The notes under the pieces are model-generated. The model was not told the origin of the DNA. It saw only the letters and a program-made list of their open reading frames with translations, and made no database searches. Below, piece after piece: positions 1-11,874 of a DNA stretch of 64,000 bases. The stretch lies in the NCBI GenBank assembly GCA_037074765.1, contig JBAMDO010000099.1:1-64000 (forward strand), given 5' to 3'. Positions within the stretch are counted from its first letter, which is position 1. The number at the start of each line of letters is the position of its first letter. This DNA is from Mansonella perstans. Lineage: Eukaryota > Nematoda > Chromadorea > Rhabditida > Onchocercidae. The position numbers and the translations under genes were made by a program.

Positions 1-2929
1 AAAATTTTCAACATCTTCGTATAAGCGTCAATGTATTGTCGTTTTCCAGCGAAAACAAATTGTCAATTAAATGAAAATCGAAACTGATTCAATTTTAAGG
101 AATTTCAATTATTACAATAAATTAAAAGATGTGATGGGTTTTTTCAATAATTACTGAACTGTAAGAGTTCAAAATATTTTTGTTTGTCTAAATCTTTATA
201 ATTTGAAAGGAGACTTTCAGCGTATTCTGAGTAAAAATACCTTTAAACATACAGAACGATCAGTATTTCAAATCACTTAATGTGGTATTTTCGTTTTTCT
301 ACAAGTAGCTAAAATCAGCACTGACAAGAATTTTAAACGAATTACACTTCTATTTTGTAGCTAAATCAACAGAAATTAATTAATTGATTATTTCACTTCA
401 ATATTTTTTAGATCCGCTTTGTACTTATTCATTACTCATTATCTTTACGTAAAATGATAATGATATTTCGGCAAATACTTAATTAATTAAATACAAAATA
501 TTAGTTAAAGGTTATTTGCTATTTCGCTTTATGAGTTAAATTTTTGCAAAAAAAAAAAAAAGAAAAAAAAATGAATAAGCCAAACTTGCAAAGTGACTTT
601 TCTGAAGACCTGAATAGAAGCACACCGCCAAGAATTATTTATTTTCAAAGTTTAATCAATCATTAATTAATCATTCTAATTGAAACTAATTAATCATTCA
701 TTAATAATAAGAAATTGGCTGTATTTTTCTTTTATACTCATGCTACAAGCTATCATTGCTTTTAATTAAGTTAGTTTTTTAATTAAATTTAGCAAAAAGA
801 AAGTCAAATTTTCAATTGTCATTTTTTTGGGGATCCTCATTTCTTCTTTTATAATCTGCTAACGTATATTTTTGAGGAACTCTTCCAAAAACGCTGATAT
901 CAGAAATTGATAAAAAACTCTAAACTTATTCAATAATAAATTTCATCATTATATTTATTACATTTCCATTTCCATCTTTTTTCTAGGCAAAGAAAATCTA
1001 ATTATCGCTCATTATTAATTATTAACGAACTCATTAACATTACTGATAAAAGATTATAGTCCTCAAAGGACTGATGAAATAAACTTTCATCAGTTTTTAA
1101 AGTTTTGTAACCGGAAAAAAATTATCATATGAAATAATATTTTTTTTCATTTTTCGCATCTTGGGCAATAATTATTTTTTTCAGATAAAAGATATAATTA
1201 AAAAAAGTGAACAAGAAATACATCCGTCTTCATGGTCACTGACTAATGAATTTGATTAATGTGTTTGAAATTTGATTAATCAATCTTTTTCATTGATTCT
1301 TGGCTAAACATATTTTGAAAATTTTCTTTTTTTATTGTTGATACTTACATAAACAGATACATGCACACTTTTACACACGTGTAACAATGAAATCGATCAC
1401 AGCATTCAAAGAAAAATTTTAAAAATTAAAATTTAAGGAAAAAATTTGGCAGAAAAATTTTAAAAACTGAGTTTTGTGGTGTTATGAATGGATAGTTGTA
1501 ATGAAATTATGATTGAGTAGAAGTTTTCGTGAACATATTAATTAATTGATCATTGAATTAATTGATTTTGATTTTTATTTTTTGCATTTTATAATATTAC
1601 GTCCATTCCATGCGTATAAATGCTCATTTAATAAACCATCAAATCATTATTTTGGAGAATTTAATGATTTTTTCCTCAGTCAACTAGTCTATATTTCAAA
1701 GATGAAATCTGTGGAACGTTTGTTTTTTTTTTTCTTTTGTCAACTTTTGAATATTCATTTTGAAAAGTTTTTCCAGTGCTGCAAAATAAATTAAAAAATT
1801 TTTCCTTTAAAATTTTCGTAAATATTTATTGATAAAAATTCAAAATATCTTATGCAATTACAAACAAAAAATCAAATCGTTCTAAAATTTCTTTTCTTAA
1901 TTTGAATTTTATAGCCAATTGGCAGTTACTATGCCTGAAAATATAATTGTTAAAACGCTGGTTGGAAAAAAATGGTTTGTGAAATTTTAAAAATTTCAAT
2001 TTATATACTACTATGATCATAATATGATTGTCAAGAATGGTAGGTATTTTTTCTTTTCATCCCTTGTGATTGAAAGTTCAGGCTTTTTTTTCTACTTTTA
2101 ACTTTGCTAATTTTGATAATTGAATGTTGATCATGTGATATTTTCTTTTTCATTATAATTTGGTCGAATTATTAGATTTCGTAATCAGTCATTCAGCTTT
2201 TTCATTTCAAATTTTCAATTACAATTTAAAAGCTAGCAGAAATATTATAACTGCAACGAACTTGGGAATAAGTCAACCAGTTAGTTACAACTTGGAATGA
2301 TTTAATAAATTGAATGGCAAAAAATTTTGCAAATTCAACGATTATGAACATCGTGATTTCAATAAATAATTGAATAGTACTCCTTTTTTCGCTTTTTGGA
2401 TATTATGATTCAACTATTGGGGAATATGATATCGAGATGATGTCATGAAATTTTTCCATGTTATGTGGATATGATTGTGATTATAAAGTTAACTGAAAGT
2501 ATTTATCATATGATAAGTGATAAGATTTTTTTTAATAGTTTCTCTTTTACAATGCCACTTGGAAGTAAATAAAACATCAAACCACTGCTGACCTGACCAC
2601 CAATCCAAGCCGTATACTACGAATTCACGACATCATTTCAGTCCTGTTCACACTTTCAACTTTCTTGGCTTCTTCTTGAAAGTATTTGATTGGAATCAAA
2701 TTACTTCGCCAAAATTAGGAATGTTAATTGATCTTTTAAAATTTTAAAAAAAAAATTTAAAAATTGTTGATAATGCTAGTGAAATTGAAAAAAAAGAAAT
2801 CTAAATTTCGATTCCCTTTAAAAAATTCTTAAAATTTTTTATAAGCAAAATATTGCAAAGAAAAAAAGTTCTAAAAAGTAACATTTCTCAAAATTTTTCT
2901 CAAAATAATTTAAGAAATTTTTTTAGCAA
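1..2929. other. AT-rich intergenic DNA, no gene seen
   Basis: Only short, low-complexity reading frames occur here. Several poly-A and poly-T runs and many TTAATTAA-like words are present. Bases just before 2930 (a run of T ending in TTTTAG, then CAA and the collagen ATG) look like an SL trans-splice acceptor for the collagen gene. Confidence 0.6.
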
Positions 2930-4683
2930 ATGATCGATGCAAATAACTCAGCCAAAATTAATTTCAAACAACAACAACAACTGAAATGTTTACGAAGTGT
3001 TGTATTATTTGCTGTAATTTTAACAACAACTGCAACATTTCTTTGCATGTTTTCAATACCGTTATTCTACAATTACTTGCAATATGTACATTCAAGCATG
3101 CAAAATGAAGTTGATTTTTGCAAACAACGAAATCGAAATATCTGGAAAGAAATATTGAAAACACAAGTTTGTACTTTTTTTTATTTACCTGTTACCTTTT
3201 GAATGGATAACATCTGACATTGTTGTGAATCATTTTCAATTGTTTTTAACAATTAATTATCATTAAATCTAGACAGTTTTGGTATTTGTAAAAATTGAAC
3301 AATGAATTGTGAGAAGAGATAAAATTATCAATTAAAAAATTTGAGCAGATTAATTAGTGTATGAATATTGTTGTATATATTTTTCACAGATATTATTAAT
3401 ATATTTTGCATAAGTAAATATTTTTGAAAATTTAATGAAATATTTTACAAAATCTTATCGAAAAATCAAAGATGATATAAGGATATTTTTTTTTTGGGAA
3501 ATCATTGTTGTGAAAATTATGTAATGCCAATTTTTGTATTCATTTTGTTGTTTTTCTGTTGCCAAATGTTATTATATATTTTATTATTAAGAATAATTTG
3601 ATTCGATAATTATTCTGAATGGTTCGTCATTTTGATGCTTTAATTAATCTGCTAATTAGAGGCAATTTATTCACGCATCTATTCAATATTCATTATTTTT
3701 TATTATTTCGTAATTTTTGTAACAGATTGGAAAATTATAACCTTTGCACTAATATAGTGATATAAATGAACTTTATTAATCTTAATGAATTAATTATACT
3801 TTGAGATTACTGATTTTTGAAACATTTTTTCATATTACTGGTGAAAAAAGAAATAGTATTTTAGTAGTACTATTTGTAGGTTCTTGTTGGAGGGCGAAGG
3901 CACAAGCGATTGGCGAATTTCGTTGGTACAATACATAATTATTCGTACCAGAATCAACAAAGAAAGCAAACATCATCAGCGGGAAGTAACTGGTCGTACG
4001 GGCATCAGCAAGAGCAAAAAGCGCAAAGTTCATTAGCGGGAAGTGACCATTCGTATTTGAATCAACTAACATCATCAACTGGAAGAGATTTATGTTGTGG
4101 ATGTGGTGTTTCACCAGCAGGACCAAGAGGTTTACCTGGACCGAATGGACGAGATGGTCCGGATGGATTGCCAGGACCGCCGGGTAGAGATGGACCGGAT
4201 GCTGTACTACCAAGACAACCAGAACACATTGTTTACTGCTTCAAATGCGAAGAAAGTGAACCGGGTCGTGTGGGATTACCAGGTCGGAAAGGACCAACTG
4301 GTATGCCAGGCTTGCCAGGCCATAACGGACATTCAGGTTTATGTGGACATCCTGGCGAGCAAGGGCCGTTGGGACCGGCTGGTCCTCATGGAAAACCAGG
4401 TCTTCCTGGGCCTTGTGGAATCCCCGGGATTGTCGTCGAAATACCTGGACCTAAAGGGCCGCCAGGACGTCCAGGCCCTAGAGGAAAACAAGGTATGCTA
4501 GGGTATCCTGGTAAAAATGGACTCCCAGGCAGAGATGGAATGGAAGGACCGCCGGGTGATCCGGGTCATGATGGCGTTCCTGGTATGATGGGAGTCGCGG
4601 GTAGACCAGGAATACAAGGACCATACGGATCTATCGGGGACTGTGATCACTGCCCAACACCAAAATTGCCTATGGGTTACTAA
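2930..4683 (+). CDS. Nematode cuticle collagen (two exons)
   Basis: Secreted structural collagen of the cuticle. Exons are inferred at 2930-3166 and 3880-4683, joined in phase 0 (donor AA|GTTTGT, acceptor TTTGTAG), giving 346 aa. Residues 1-79 carry a short cytosolic tail and one hydrophobic segment (about residues 20-50), like the nematode cuticle collagen N-terminal domain. Just after the junction, GGRRHKR supplies a furin/subtilisin-type RxKR cleavage site. A Tyr/Gln-rich stretch of three imperfect repeats follows (3937-4089). Next come a CCGCG cluster, Gly-X-Y blocks interrupted by a Cys-containing spacer (YCFKCEE), a long Gly-X-Y block, and the C-terminus [15 protein letters not shown] typical of the family. 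The start is the first ATG after a TTTTAG trans-splice-like acceptor. The protein would be made in hypodermis and cross-linked through Cys and possibly Tyr. Which collagen ortholog it is cannot be told. Confidence 0.95.
3937..4089 (+). repeat. Three tandem Tyr/Gln-rich peptide repeats inside the collagen
   Basis: Between the cleavage site and the first Cys cluster the collagen has three imperfect 15-19 residue units. They begin [16 protein letters not shown] and DHSYLNQ, and end in SSAGS, SSLAGS and SSTGR. Each unit holds an S-Y-x-N/H-Q core. The DNA also repeats, suggesting internal duplication. Confidence 0.8.
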
Positions 4684-5009
4684 ATATAGTAAACCTCATT
4701 TGCTTGATTTTATTTTGAATTGCAAATTTTTTCTTTTTTAACTCTTGCTACAGCTTTCGAAAACTTGAAATAGGAGCTGGATTTTAAAAACTGTTCAGTT
4801 TTATACTAAATTCTAAACTAGACTTGTTTTATACCCAGGAAGTTAATAAAATTCAGTTGTAAAATGAACTTTGTTGTCATTTGCTGTGATTTATATATTA
4901 TTAACGCTTCCATTTAATAGACCAAATTTGTCAGAAGTTCCACAGCATGCTGCATCGTTAGAACTGTTTACTACTGATTGATTTACGATGATGCACTAAT
5001 CATGCAATC
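4684..5009. other. Collagen 3' flank
   Basis: Presumed 3' UTR and intergenic DNA after the collagen stop. AATAAA occurs within about 200 bp of the stop (near 4846-4851) and could be the poly(A) signal. No gene is seen. Confidence 0.5.
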
Positions 5010-5536
5010 TGTCGCGAAACGCGAAATAATTTGTAGCATGAAAATAATTGAAATGTTTCGTCAGCAGAAATTTGTGCTATGAACACTGTAATTCGAACAG
5101 AGTTCAAATTTATGAGATCAACAGTTGTTAAGGATATTGTTAGGGTACTATTTGCAGACAAAGAATGCATGTTTCTTTCAGTCGCTTGTCCTCTTTTCTA
5201 TCGTGTGACATCTTCCGAAATTCCTTTGTTTGATAATTATGCTTACATCTGCCATTATTGAATCACTATTGAATCATGTCGCTCTTACCTATTTTACAAT
5301 GATAAGTATCCATGAAGTAGTAGTAAATCTATGAGGCTTTCCCATCGAGGTTTAAGTTTCAATTCAGCTTAATATAGCCTATCAACTCAAGTCCTCATTT
5401 ACCATCCTTTTCCACTACTGCTTATTCTCATTTACGATTCATTTATGTTATTGCTTCTATTTCTATGTTAACGGTGACAATATTGTATAAGTGAGTACTA
5501 CAACTGGAATAAAATTTGCATTCTAATCGAAAGGCA
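5010..5536 (+). mobile_element. LTR copy A (solo or 5' LTR), second family
   Basis: The segment starts TGTCGCGAAA and ends near GGCA. It shares interspersed blocks with LTR-like segments at 48246-48836 (reverse) and 49926-50556. Shared blocks include GAAATAATTTGTAGCAT near the start, TTTACGATTCATT in the middle, and AGTACTACAA followed by an AATAAA-type poly(A) signal close to the end. The few bases after the 3' end also resemble those after the other two copies, so a little internal sequence may remain. No coding part or target-site duplication was found. Confidence 0.6.
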
Positions 5537-5805
5537 GCTTTCTACTTAAAATATTCACAACACAATCCATATAAGCCTGACATATTTATCTTTGTTAAGA
5601 TAGTAGGTTGTAAGAAATGGAAATTGTGAATGTAATAAATAGCAAAAAAGGAAATGGAAATTGTAAAACAATGTGAAATTAATGGTGACAATTCAAAACG
5701 CTTCTATCATTACGATTTGCAGCAATAGGCTAAAGAGAAATTGAACGAATTAAATTTGAATATAAGTGTGAGATATTTGCATATGAAATATATTTTGCGT
5801 ATATT

Positions 5806-6800
5806 TAATAATAATTTTCATTTTCAAGTTTATATTAATTTTTTATTAGTCAATTGCGGTTTGTTCATTCTCGACGAGAAAAATTTTGATGCTTGATTGA
5901 TACACGACACAACGATATTTACTAACAGAAGGAAAATATTGAGAATTGTATGACTGCATTAGATCGGCATCTTTCGCTTTGTTTTTTACCCCATGGTGCT
6001 TTTTTTTAATTAATCTAATTTGGAATATTTTTTTTCTTTGACGACATATAAAGAATACAATCACATTCTCACTGTAACTTTATTCAGAAGATCATTTTTA
6101 AATGTTTGAATAGAATAGGTTAAATTTTAAATTTCACCAAATTGCTAGCAAGTTTGTAACAATTTTTTTCATCTAATCGAGAATTTTTAATATGATGAAT
6201 TTTAAGGTACTCTGCTACAATTTCCTTAATAAAGATATGACTTGTAGTAGATTAGATTATTATTATTATTATTATTATTGTAATTATTATTATTATTATT
6301 ATTATCATTATTATAACTGTAATTATTATTATTATTATTATTATTATTAATTCTTATTATTATTATTATTATCATTAATAATTACCATTAATTATTATTA
6401 TTATTACTCTATGATTCATTATTTTAAAAATTCTCGATTAGATGAAAAAAATTGTTACAAACTTGCTAGCAATTTGGTGAAATTTAAAATTTAACCTATT
6501 CTATTCAAACATTTAAAAATGATCTTCTGAATAAAGTTACAGTGAGAAAATGATTGTATTCTTTATATGCCGTCAAAGAAAAAAAATATTCCAAATTAGA
6601 TTAATTAAAAAAAAGCACCAGGGGGTAAAAAACAAAGCGAAAGATGCCGATCTAATGCAGTCATACAATTCTTAATATTTTCCTTCTGTTAGTAAATATC
6701 GTTGTGTCGTGTATCAATCAAGCATTAAAATTTTTCCCATCGAGAATGAACCACCGCAATTGACTAATAATATAAACTTGAAAATGAAAATTATTCGGTA
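5806..6800. mobile_element. Large inverted repeat with ATT-rich loop (foldback-like)
   Basis: Bases about 5810-6194 are nearly identical to the reverse complement of about 6424-6797. Arms are roughly 375-385 bp with only scattered mismatches and small indels (for example near 5990 versus 6620). The ~230-bp centre is an ATT/TTA microsatellite. The arms include an open frame on the minus strand of the left arm, but its copy in the right arm has an in-frame TAA and changed codons, so it is probably not a gene. This could be a foldback or MITE-like element, or a local inverted duplication. Confidence 0.85.
6257..6412. repeat. Interrupted (ATT)n / (TTA)n microsatellite
   Basis: Runs of ATT units broken by TAATTATTA- and ATCATTATT-type variants form the loop of the inverted repeat. 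Confidence 0.9.
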
Positions 6801-9637
6801 AATTTTGATATGCAATCGGTGCCTCTTAATATAATGTGCTTAGCGGAATATAATACTACAGCACATTTGTTCTGTAATGCTGCAGAAATCAAAATGCATA
6901 GTAGTTACTATCAATATTATTTAGTATTGACAGTATTTTTGTACAGTGTTACTCATTGATATATGAGTAAAAGAAAAAATAAAAACATTACCGGAATCTG
7001 CAATATCATTATATCGGAACCAGTGTGATCTGTTTTTTCGATTTACTATCATTTGTAAGAGTTAACAGAACATTCTGCAGTAAAATATTATTTCATTTAG
7101 CCTGATATTTGCAGTGTTTATATTATTATTGCTCATTAATCATGTAACTGTGATTGGAATTTCATCTAAACATTAACCTTTAGGGAAGAATGAGATCTTC
7201 ATTGTTTCAGGGCAAGACAATTCTAATCCTGAAAAAATCAAATTGAGAATTAGTAGCTCATGCTACAATTGCATAATTAATGAATGGTGGTAATGTATTG
7301 GATATTGCGAATAATCATAGCTTTTACAGAAGCATAAAAATGAGAGCATCCAGCCGTTAAATTCTTACTTCTCATTATTTGCCATTGACTTCATATTAGT
7401 TCGTTTCCGTTTAGGTAATTTCATATTCTATTTTAGAATTCGAGTTTAAAATGTTTACATTTCAAATGTAAACATCTTAACTGGATGAAGCTTCTAAGCG
7501 ATATCGAAATTCATGATGATGAGAAAAGTTGTTCACCTATAGTACAAATAGCGTATTATTACTGTACTATTGCATTATTACTAAACGCACTGGAAACTAT
7601 TACATGCGAGGGATCGATGTTAATTCAAGCAGCATTGACTTCTGCTGTTGCAATTCGGAATCGCCAAGAAGCCATAATTTCAACGAATATTTTCATGAAA
7701 TGTTATTTTATCTTTTTTCGTAGTGCATTCATTGCCCTTTGGCCTTTTCATAACTAACAAATTTTCTCGTAAATAACTCATCACGTCTGAAAATTAATTG
7801 ATAATGATTATTTCATTTCTAAAACGTAAGTCAGCAAACAAGGGTAGCTTAATAAAGAAATTTTAAATTTTTGACAGAATGTTCCCTGTCTGTTTTTTTT
7901 TTACAACTTTAATGCCAGTTGTGGTAACATTTTTCAAATCTAAAATGATGAATGCATTGACTGTCTTGTTTCATTTCCTTTTTGTGTCTGTAGATGAAGT
8001 TCTGACGAGTGTTTCAAAGTTGTTCATTAAGTTTTAAGAGAAATATGTTCATTTTGTCATCACAAAAATTTTGACATTTTGATTGCCTTATTTTGTTATA
8101 ATTTTTTCTTTGTTTAAACTAGATTTGCTTTCTAACATTATTGTTTTCATTGATATTTTAAAATGATTGAATGATTCAAAAGACCAAAAAAAAGGGAAGA
8201 ATAAGAAACAGAAAAATGAAAATAATTAAATAGAAGAATAGTTGGACATTCCAGATTATTTCTTTTAATTACCTTAATTACTATCCATGTAGCAGAGCGT
8301 TCTTCCTACAAGCGTATTTCTTTTCAATCTTTTAATTATCAATAATTTTTGACCATTATGATTATTTTATTCTTGCTCAGTAAGGTGAATAATTTCGTAT
8401 GAACTTAATGATCACATAAGCTCGCGCCAGTCATTATTATTCAGTCGTGCAGTGAAGCTTAAACAGTTCGAACTAAAGCATTTTTTAAGTTTGACGAAAC
8501 TGAAAATTTCTCAGTAAATATCAAGCAATTCATGAAATTTTAGCCTCTTCAAAACACATCATTAATTCTAATTTCGCATACTTTTAATCTCTTCATCTGC
8601 TTGTTTTACTCGTTTATTATTAATTTTACTTTTGTTCATTTATTTAATCATTTAGTTCATAAATATGTTTAGTCATTAATAAATAACTTTAATGTAGAAA
8701 TGGATTAATAAAAATTATACAAAATCACTGTACTTCAACACTTTAAAAAAAAAATGAACATTTTTATTAAATGTATTATTTCTAGTTACTAAAGAAAAGT
8801 GCTGCTAGCAAGATTGATACAACAGACGACTTTTTGTTTGTTTTAGTGAACCTCAGCCTCACAACTACTTTTAAAATTCATCATAATGCAGTGAATTTAT
8901 TTATGAATGATTTAGATAAGATAACTTCTGAAGCAGTGTCAAGAAAGATCAAGTTTTAGTGCCGAAAAGCTTTAGTGATAGATCCAATATTTAAAAGCAT
9001 TTATTTAGACATAAAAAAAAATTAAAACGGAAATAAATTTTTCGTATAATATTTGATCATCATTTAAAAATACAATAATTATTCAAATACTCTTAATTAA
9101 ATTGATGAGCCTTGCAAATACGTTAGAAATTCATTATGATATTATTCCCATTTTTGTTCCATTTTGCAATTAACACGATGAAGGAAATTTATTTTTAGGG
9201 AAAATCTCATACGGAACGATGACAAATATTAGTCACGGTAATTGAAAATAATTACAATTTTGGGACTGACTGAAAAATAAAAATATACAAAATTTCTTTA
9301 AGCACAACCTTCTTGCTGTTGAAAATGGATCTAATTGAGCAATATATCACTTTCTTCACTTTATATCATATACAAAAATTCAGAAAAAAAAAATATTTTG
9401 CCATCAAAAATTGAACTATTTTTCGATGCCTAATGATATAACTATGACTGAAGTCTAGTAATGAAAGAAATGAATTTCAGCTACAAAGTGAAGCATTCTG
9501 TTTCCAGTTAAGAAAGCAAGTCAAGCTTCCTTTATGAAAGCGAGTTAAGCAAAATCAAATCCATTGAAAAAAAAAAAGGCTAATTGCTTATATTAGCCAC
9601 TGCTATGATTATGTGAAAAAGAAAGTGAAAACATTTG
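6801..9637. other. Intergenic, no supported gene
   Basis: A 90-codon plus-strand frame (7485-7757) has no recognisable domain and no flanking support; it may be chance. Otherwise the DNA is AT-rich without coding signal. Confidence 0.5.
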
Positions 9638-10361
9638 TCAACAACGTAATGCTTGTGCGATCATCATAAATACAGCAAATGAGCCACCCATTTTTGTAGA
9701 ATATCGTCCAACCTGTGTCATCATCGCACGGCCACGGTAACCCATGCTGAAAGGCGAAAAGGAACTAAGATTATTTCCTCATGATAATAATTGAATGCAT
9801 CATTAGAAGTCATAACTGCAACCATAATGATCGAAAAAAAAATATAAATATTAAATATACGGCTCTTCCAAAATAACAGACATACAATTGAAGTTGTAAC
9901 AGAAATGTAAGATAGTCTTACTCACAGTTCAGAGTTTGCTCAAGTAGCTCAATTTCACATTTTCAATTAGCACAAACCATTTTTACCATAACCAACATAT
10001 TTTATGAATCTCAATGACGTAAGATTCCTAGTCTTTTAAAAACATGCAAATTCATCCTTTCTACATTACTCATCGATATGATTAAGTATGTAATTAAATC
10101 AATAGAATTCGAGCCAAAAAAAAGCTTGCACAAATATCATATAATTCCTAATTTATCAAGTATTATGAGAAGAAATAAGCGTGGTATTAGCGTTTAATTA
10201 TGATTTCAATTTCAAAAATCTAACCTAAGTGCACTAGCAGTCCCGATAACAGCACCTGATGCGCAACCGATGAATACTCCCATGAGTAGACCCATTTTCA
10301 TTTTTTGCCAACATGATACTTGTGCATGTCCAGCAACACTTTGATATTGTGGCGCTGGCAT
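9638..10361 (-). CDS. romo1: ROMO1, reactive oxygen species modulator 1
   Basis: Small inner mitochondrial membrane protein linked to ROS production, cristae/OPA1 processing and protein import. Exons are 10225-10361 and 9638-9746, spliced in phase 2 (donor TTAG|GTTAGA, acceptor TTTCAG), giving 81 aa against 79 in human. It starts MPAPQYQSVAGHAQVSC, then QKMKMGLLMGVFIG and the Gly-rich first membrane helix. MGYRGRAMMTQVG and the second helix follow, and it ends QALRC. The two cysteines of the family (human C15 and C79) are kept as C17 and C81. The ATG is the first in frame, shortly after a possible acceptor (TATCAG). It lies downstream of and co-linear with PIN1 and FOXRED1. Assignment is by direct resemblance to the family. 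Confidence 0.93.
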
Positions 10362-10759
10362 TGTTTCTTGTCACTGATACAAGGAACTTCCCTTTAATTT
10401 GAACACTAATAATGTTCCACTGATTTACCTTTAACTTATAGAAGGTGTAAAAATGAAGAATTAAAATTAAAAGAAATAAATATCAATTAACGCATAGCTT
10501 ATTACCATTATATGCTTAACAAATTTTAAAAATAAAAGTAATGAAAAAATCAACCGGAGTTAGCTTCCTTCTTTTCAAAAATGTAAAGGAAAATAAAATT
10601 CATGAAGATATTGACAAATAGTTAATTTAAAACGATCCTTCGAACATGATGCTTGATAACTGAATATCAATCTGTGACCATTCTTATATTAGATAGTTTA
10701 TTGCCCAAAACTTTAGTATTACTGCATAACTCAGATAAGCTTGACCAAAATAAAAGTTA

Positions 10760-10813
10760 AACTTTTATTAACTTACAATGGATAACAACTTTTATTAACT
10801 TACAATGGATAAC
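10760..10813. repeat. Perfect 27-bp tandem duplication
   Basis: The unit at 10760-10786, beginning AACTTTTATTAACTT, is repeated exactly at 10787-10813, upstream of the ROMO1 start. Confidence 0.95.
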
Positions 10814-11874
10814 ATAACAGTTTCGCAATACTGACAACTATAAAAAAATAACATTTATTAAGATAAGCAAAATGTCCGTTAACATCACTACTATTAATTA
10901 AGTAAATAAATCATTCCCTAATTGATCACTTTCGATAAGAATACTGACCTATATGAATATTGACCTAATACATACAAAAGCTTTAAAGACAAATCTCGCT
11001 TACATATTTGCTGAAATATTCCATTAACTACAGGTGGTATTCCTAATGCTTCCAAAAAAGCCATACTGACCATCAATGAAGAATCAGTTTATTCATTTAC
11101 GTAAAGCTACGTTGACGATAAGTAAACTATAACTGTTCGTTATGACAACTAGTTTTAACGTTGAAGTGTTGCAAATTGATTTGAAATCATTTACTGCTCT
11201 GCAACTTAACAAAATACAAATTGGAAAAAAACGCTAATCAATTCACACGCTCATCTCGACTTATCCGAAATTTCTGAAATGATAAGAATGCACTTGCAGC
11301 TCGACCGAAAAAAAAAAAAAAACATGACGAAAACATTAAATTTTCAAATATTAAAAACATAATTGGTCTCTTAATTGACTGGAATTTCATTACATTATCA
11401 AAGCATTTCCATATCAGTCCCACTTCTCTCTCCTTGACCATGATCTATTGAGAATGTAAATGGTAAAAAAGTTATGAATAAACAAATTAACAAATTCAAC
11501 AACAGGAATTTTTGCTACATCGAACAAGTAGAATGGAAGTATTTTCAGAAAACAGAGTAGTACAGACTCCTAAATTCGAGTATATTACAACAGCATCTGA
11601 TCAAATCAGTAGTATCACCACGATAAATAAATTATACGTCGCAAAACAAATGTTTCATTTCATTCTTAATAAATCAAATTATATTGAAATCAAGGTTGTT
11701 GTATCCGGTAGCCAGAAGAAAGCAGGAAAAACATTAAAGAAAAAGGAGGAAGCAATCAAATGAGACGAGAAAACTACCTTTAAAACTACAATGCGAAGTT
11801 AAAACCCGCACAAAAAAAGCTTTAGATTCACAAAAACTGAGAATACAATACTCGATAAACAGAGAGATCGCTTA
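10814..11874. other. Gap between ROMO1 and PIN1
   Basis: Two short frames occur, 11512-11763 (+) and 11238-11441 (-). Neither resembles a known family or is supported by splice context. The region probably holds the PIN1 3' UTR and ROMO1 upstream sequence. Confidence 0.4.

Noticed and set aside
3830..4213. Minus-strand ORF opposite the collagen
   Set aside because: Shadow of the Gly/Pro-rich collagen exon; the real product is on the plus strand.
4097..4501. Second plus-strand ORF over the collagen
   Set aside because: Frame-shifted shadow; lacks the Gly-X-Y pattern and the family C-terminus.
5846..6064. 72-codon minus ORF in the inverted repeat
   Set aside because: Its mirror copy has an in-frame stop and altered codons, no domain is recognised, and it looks non-coding.
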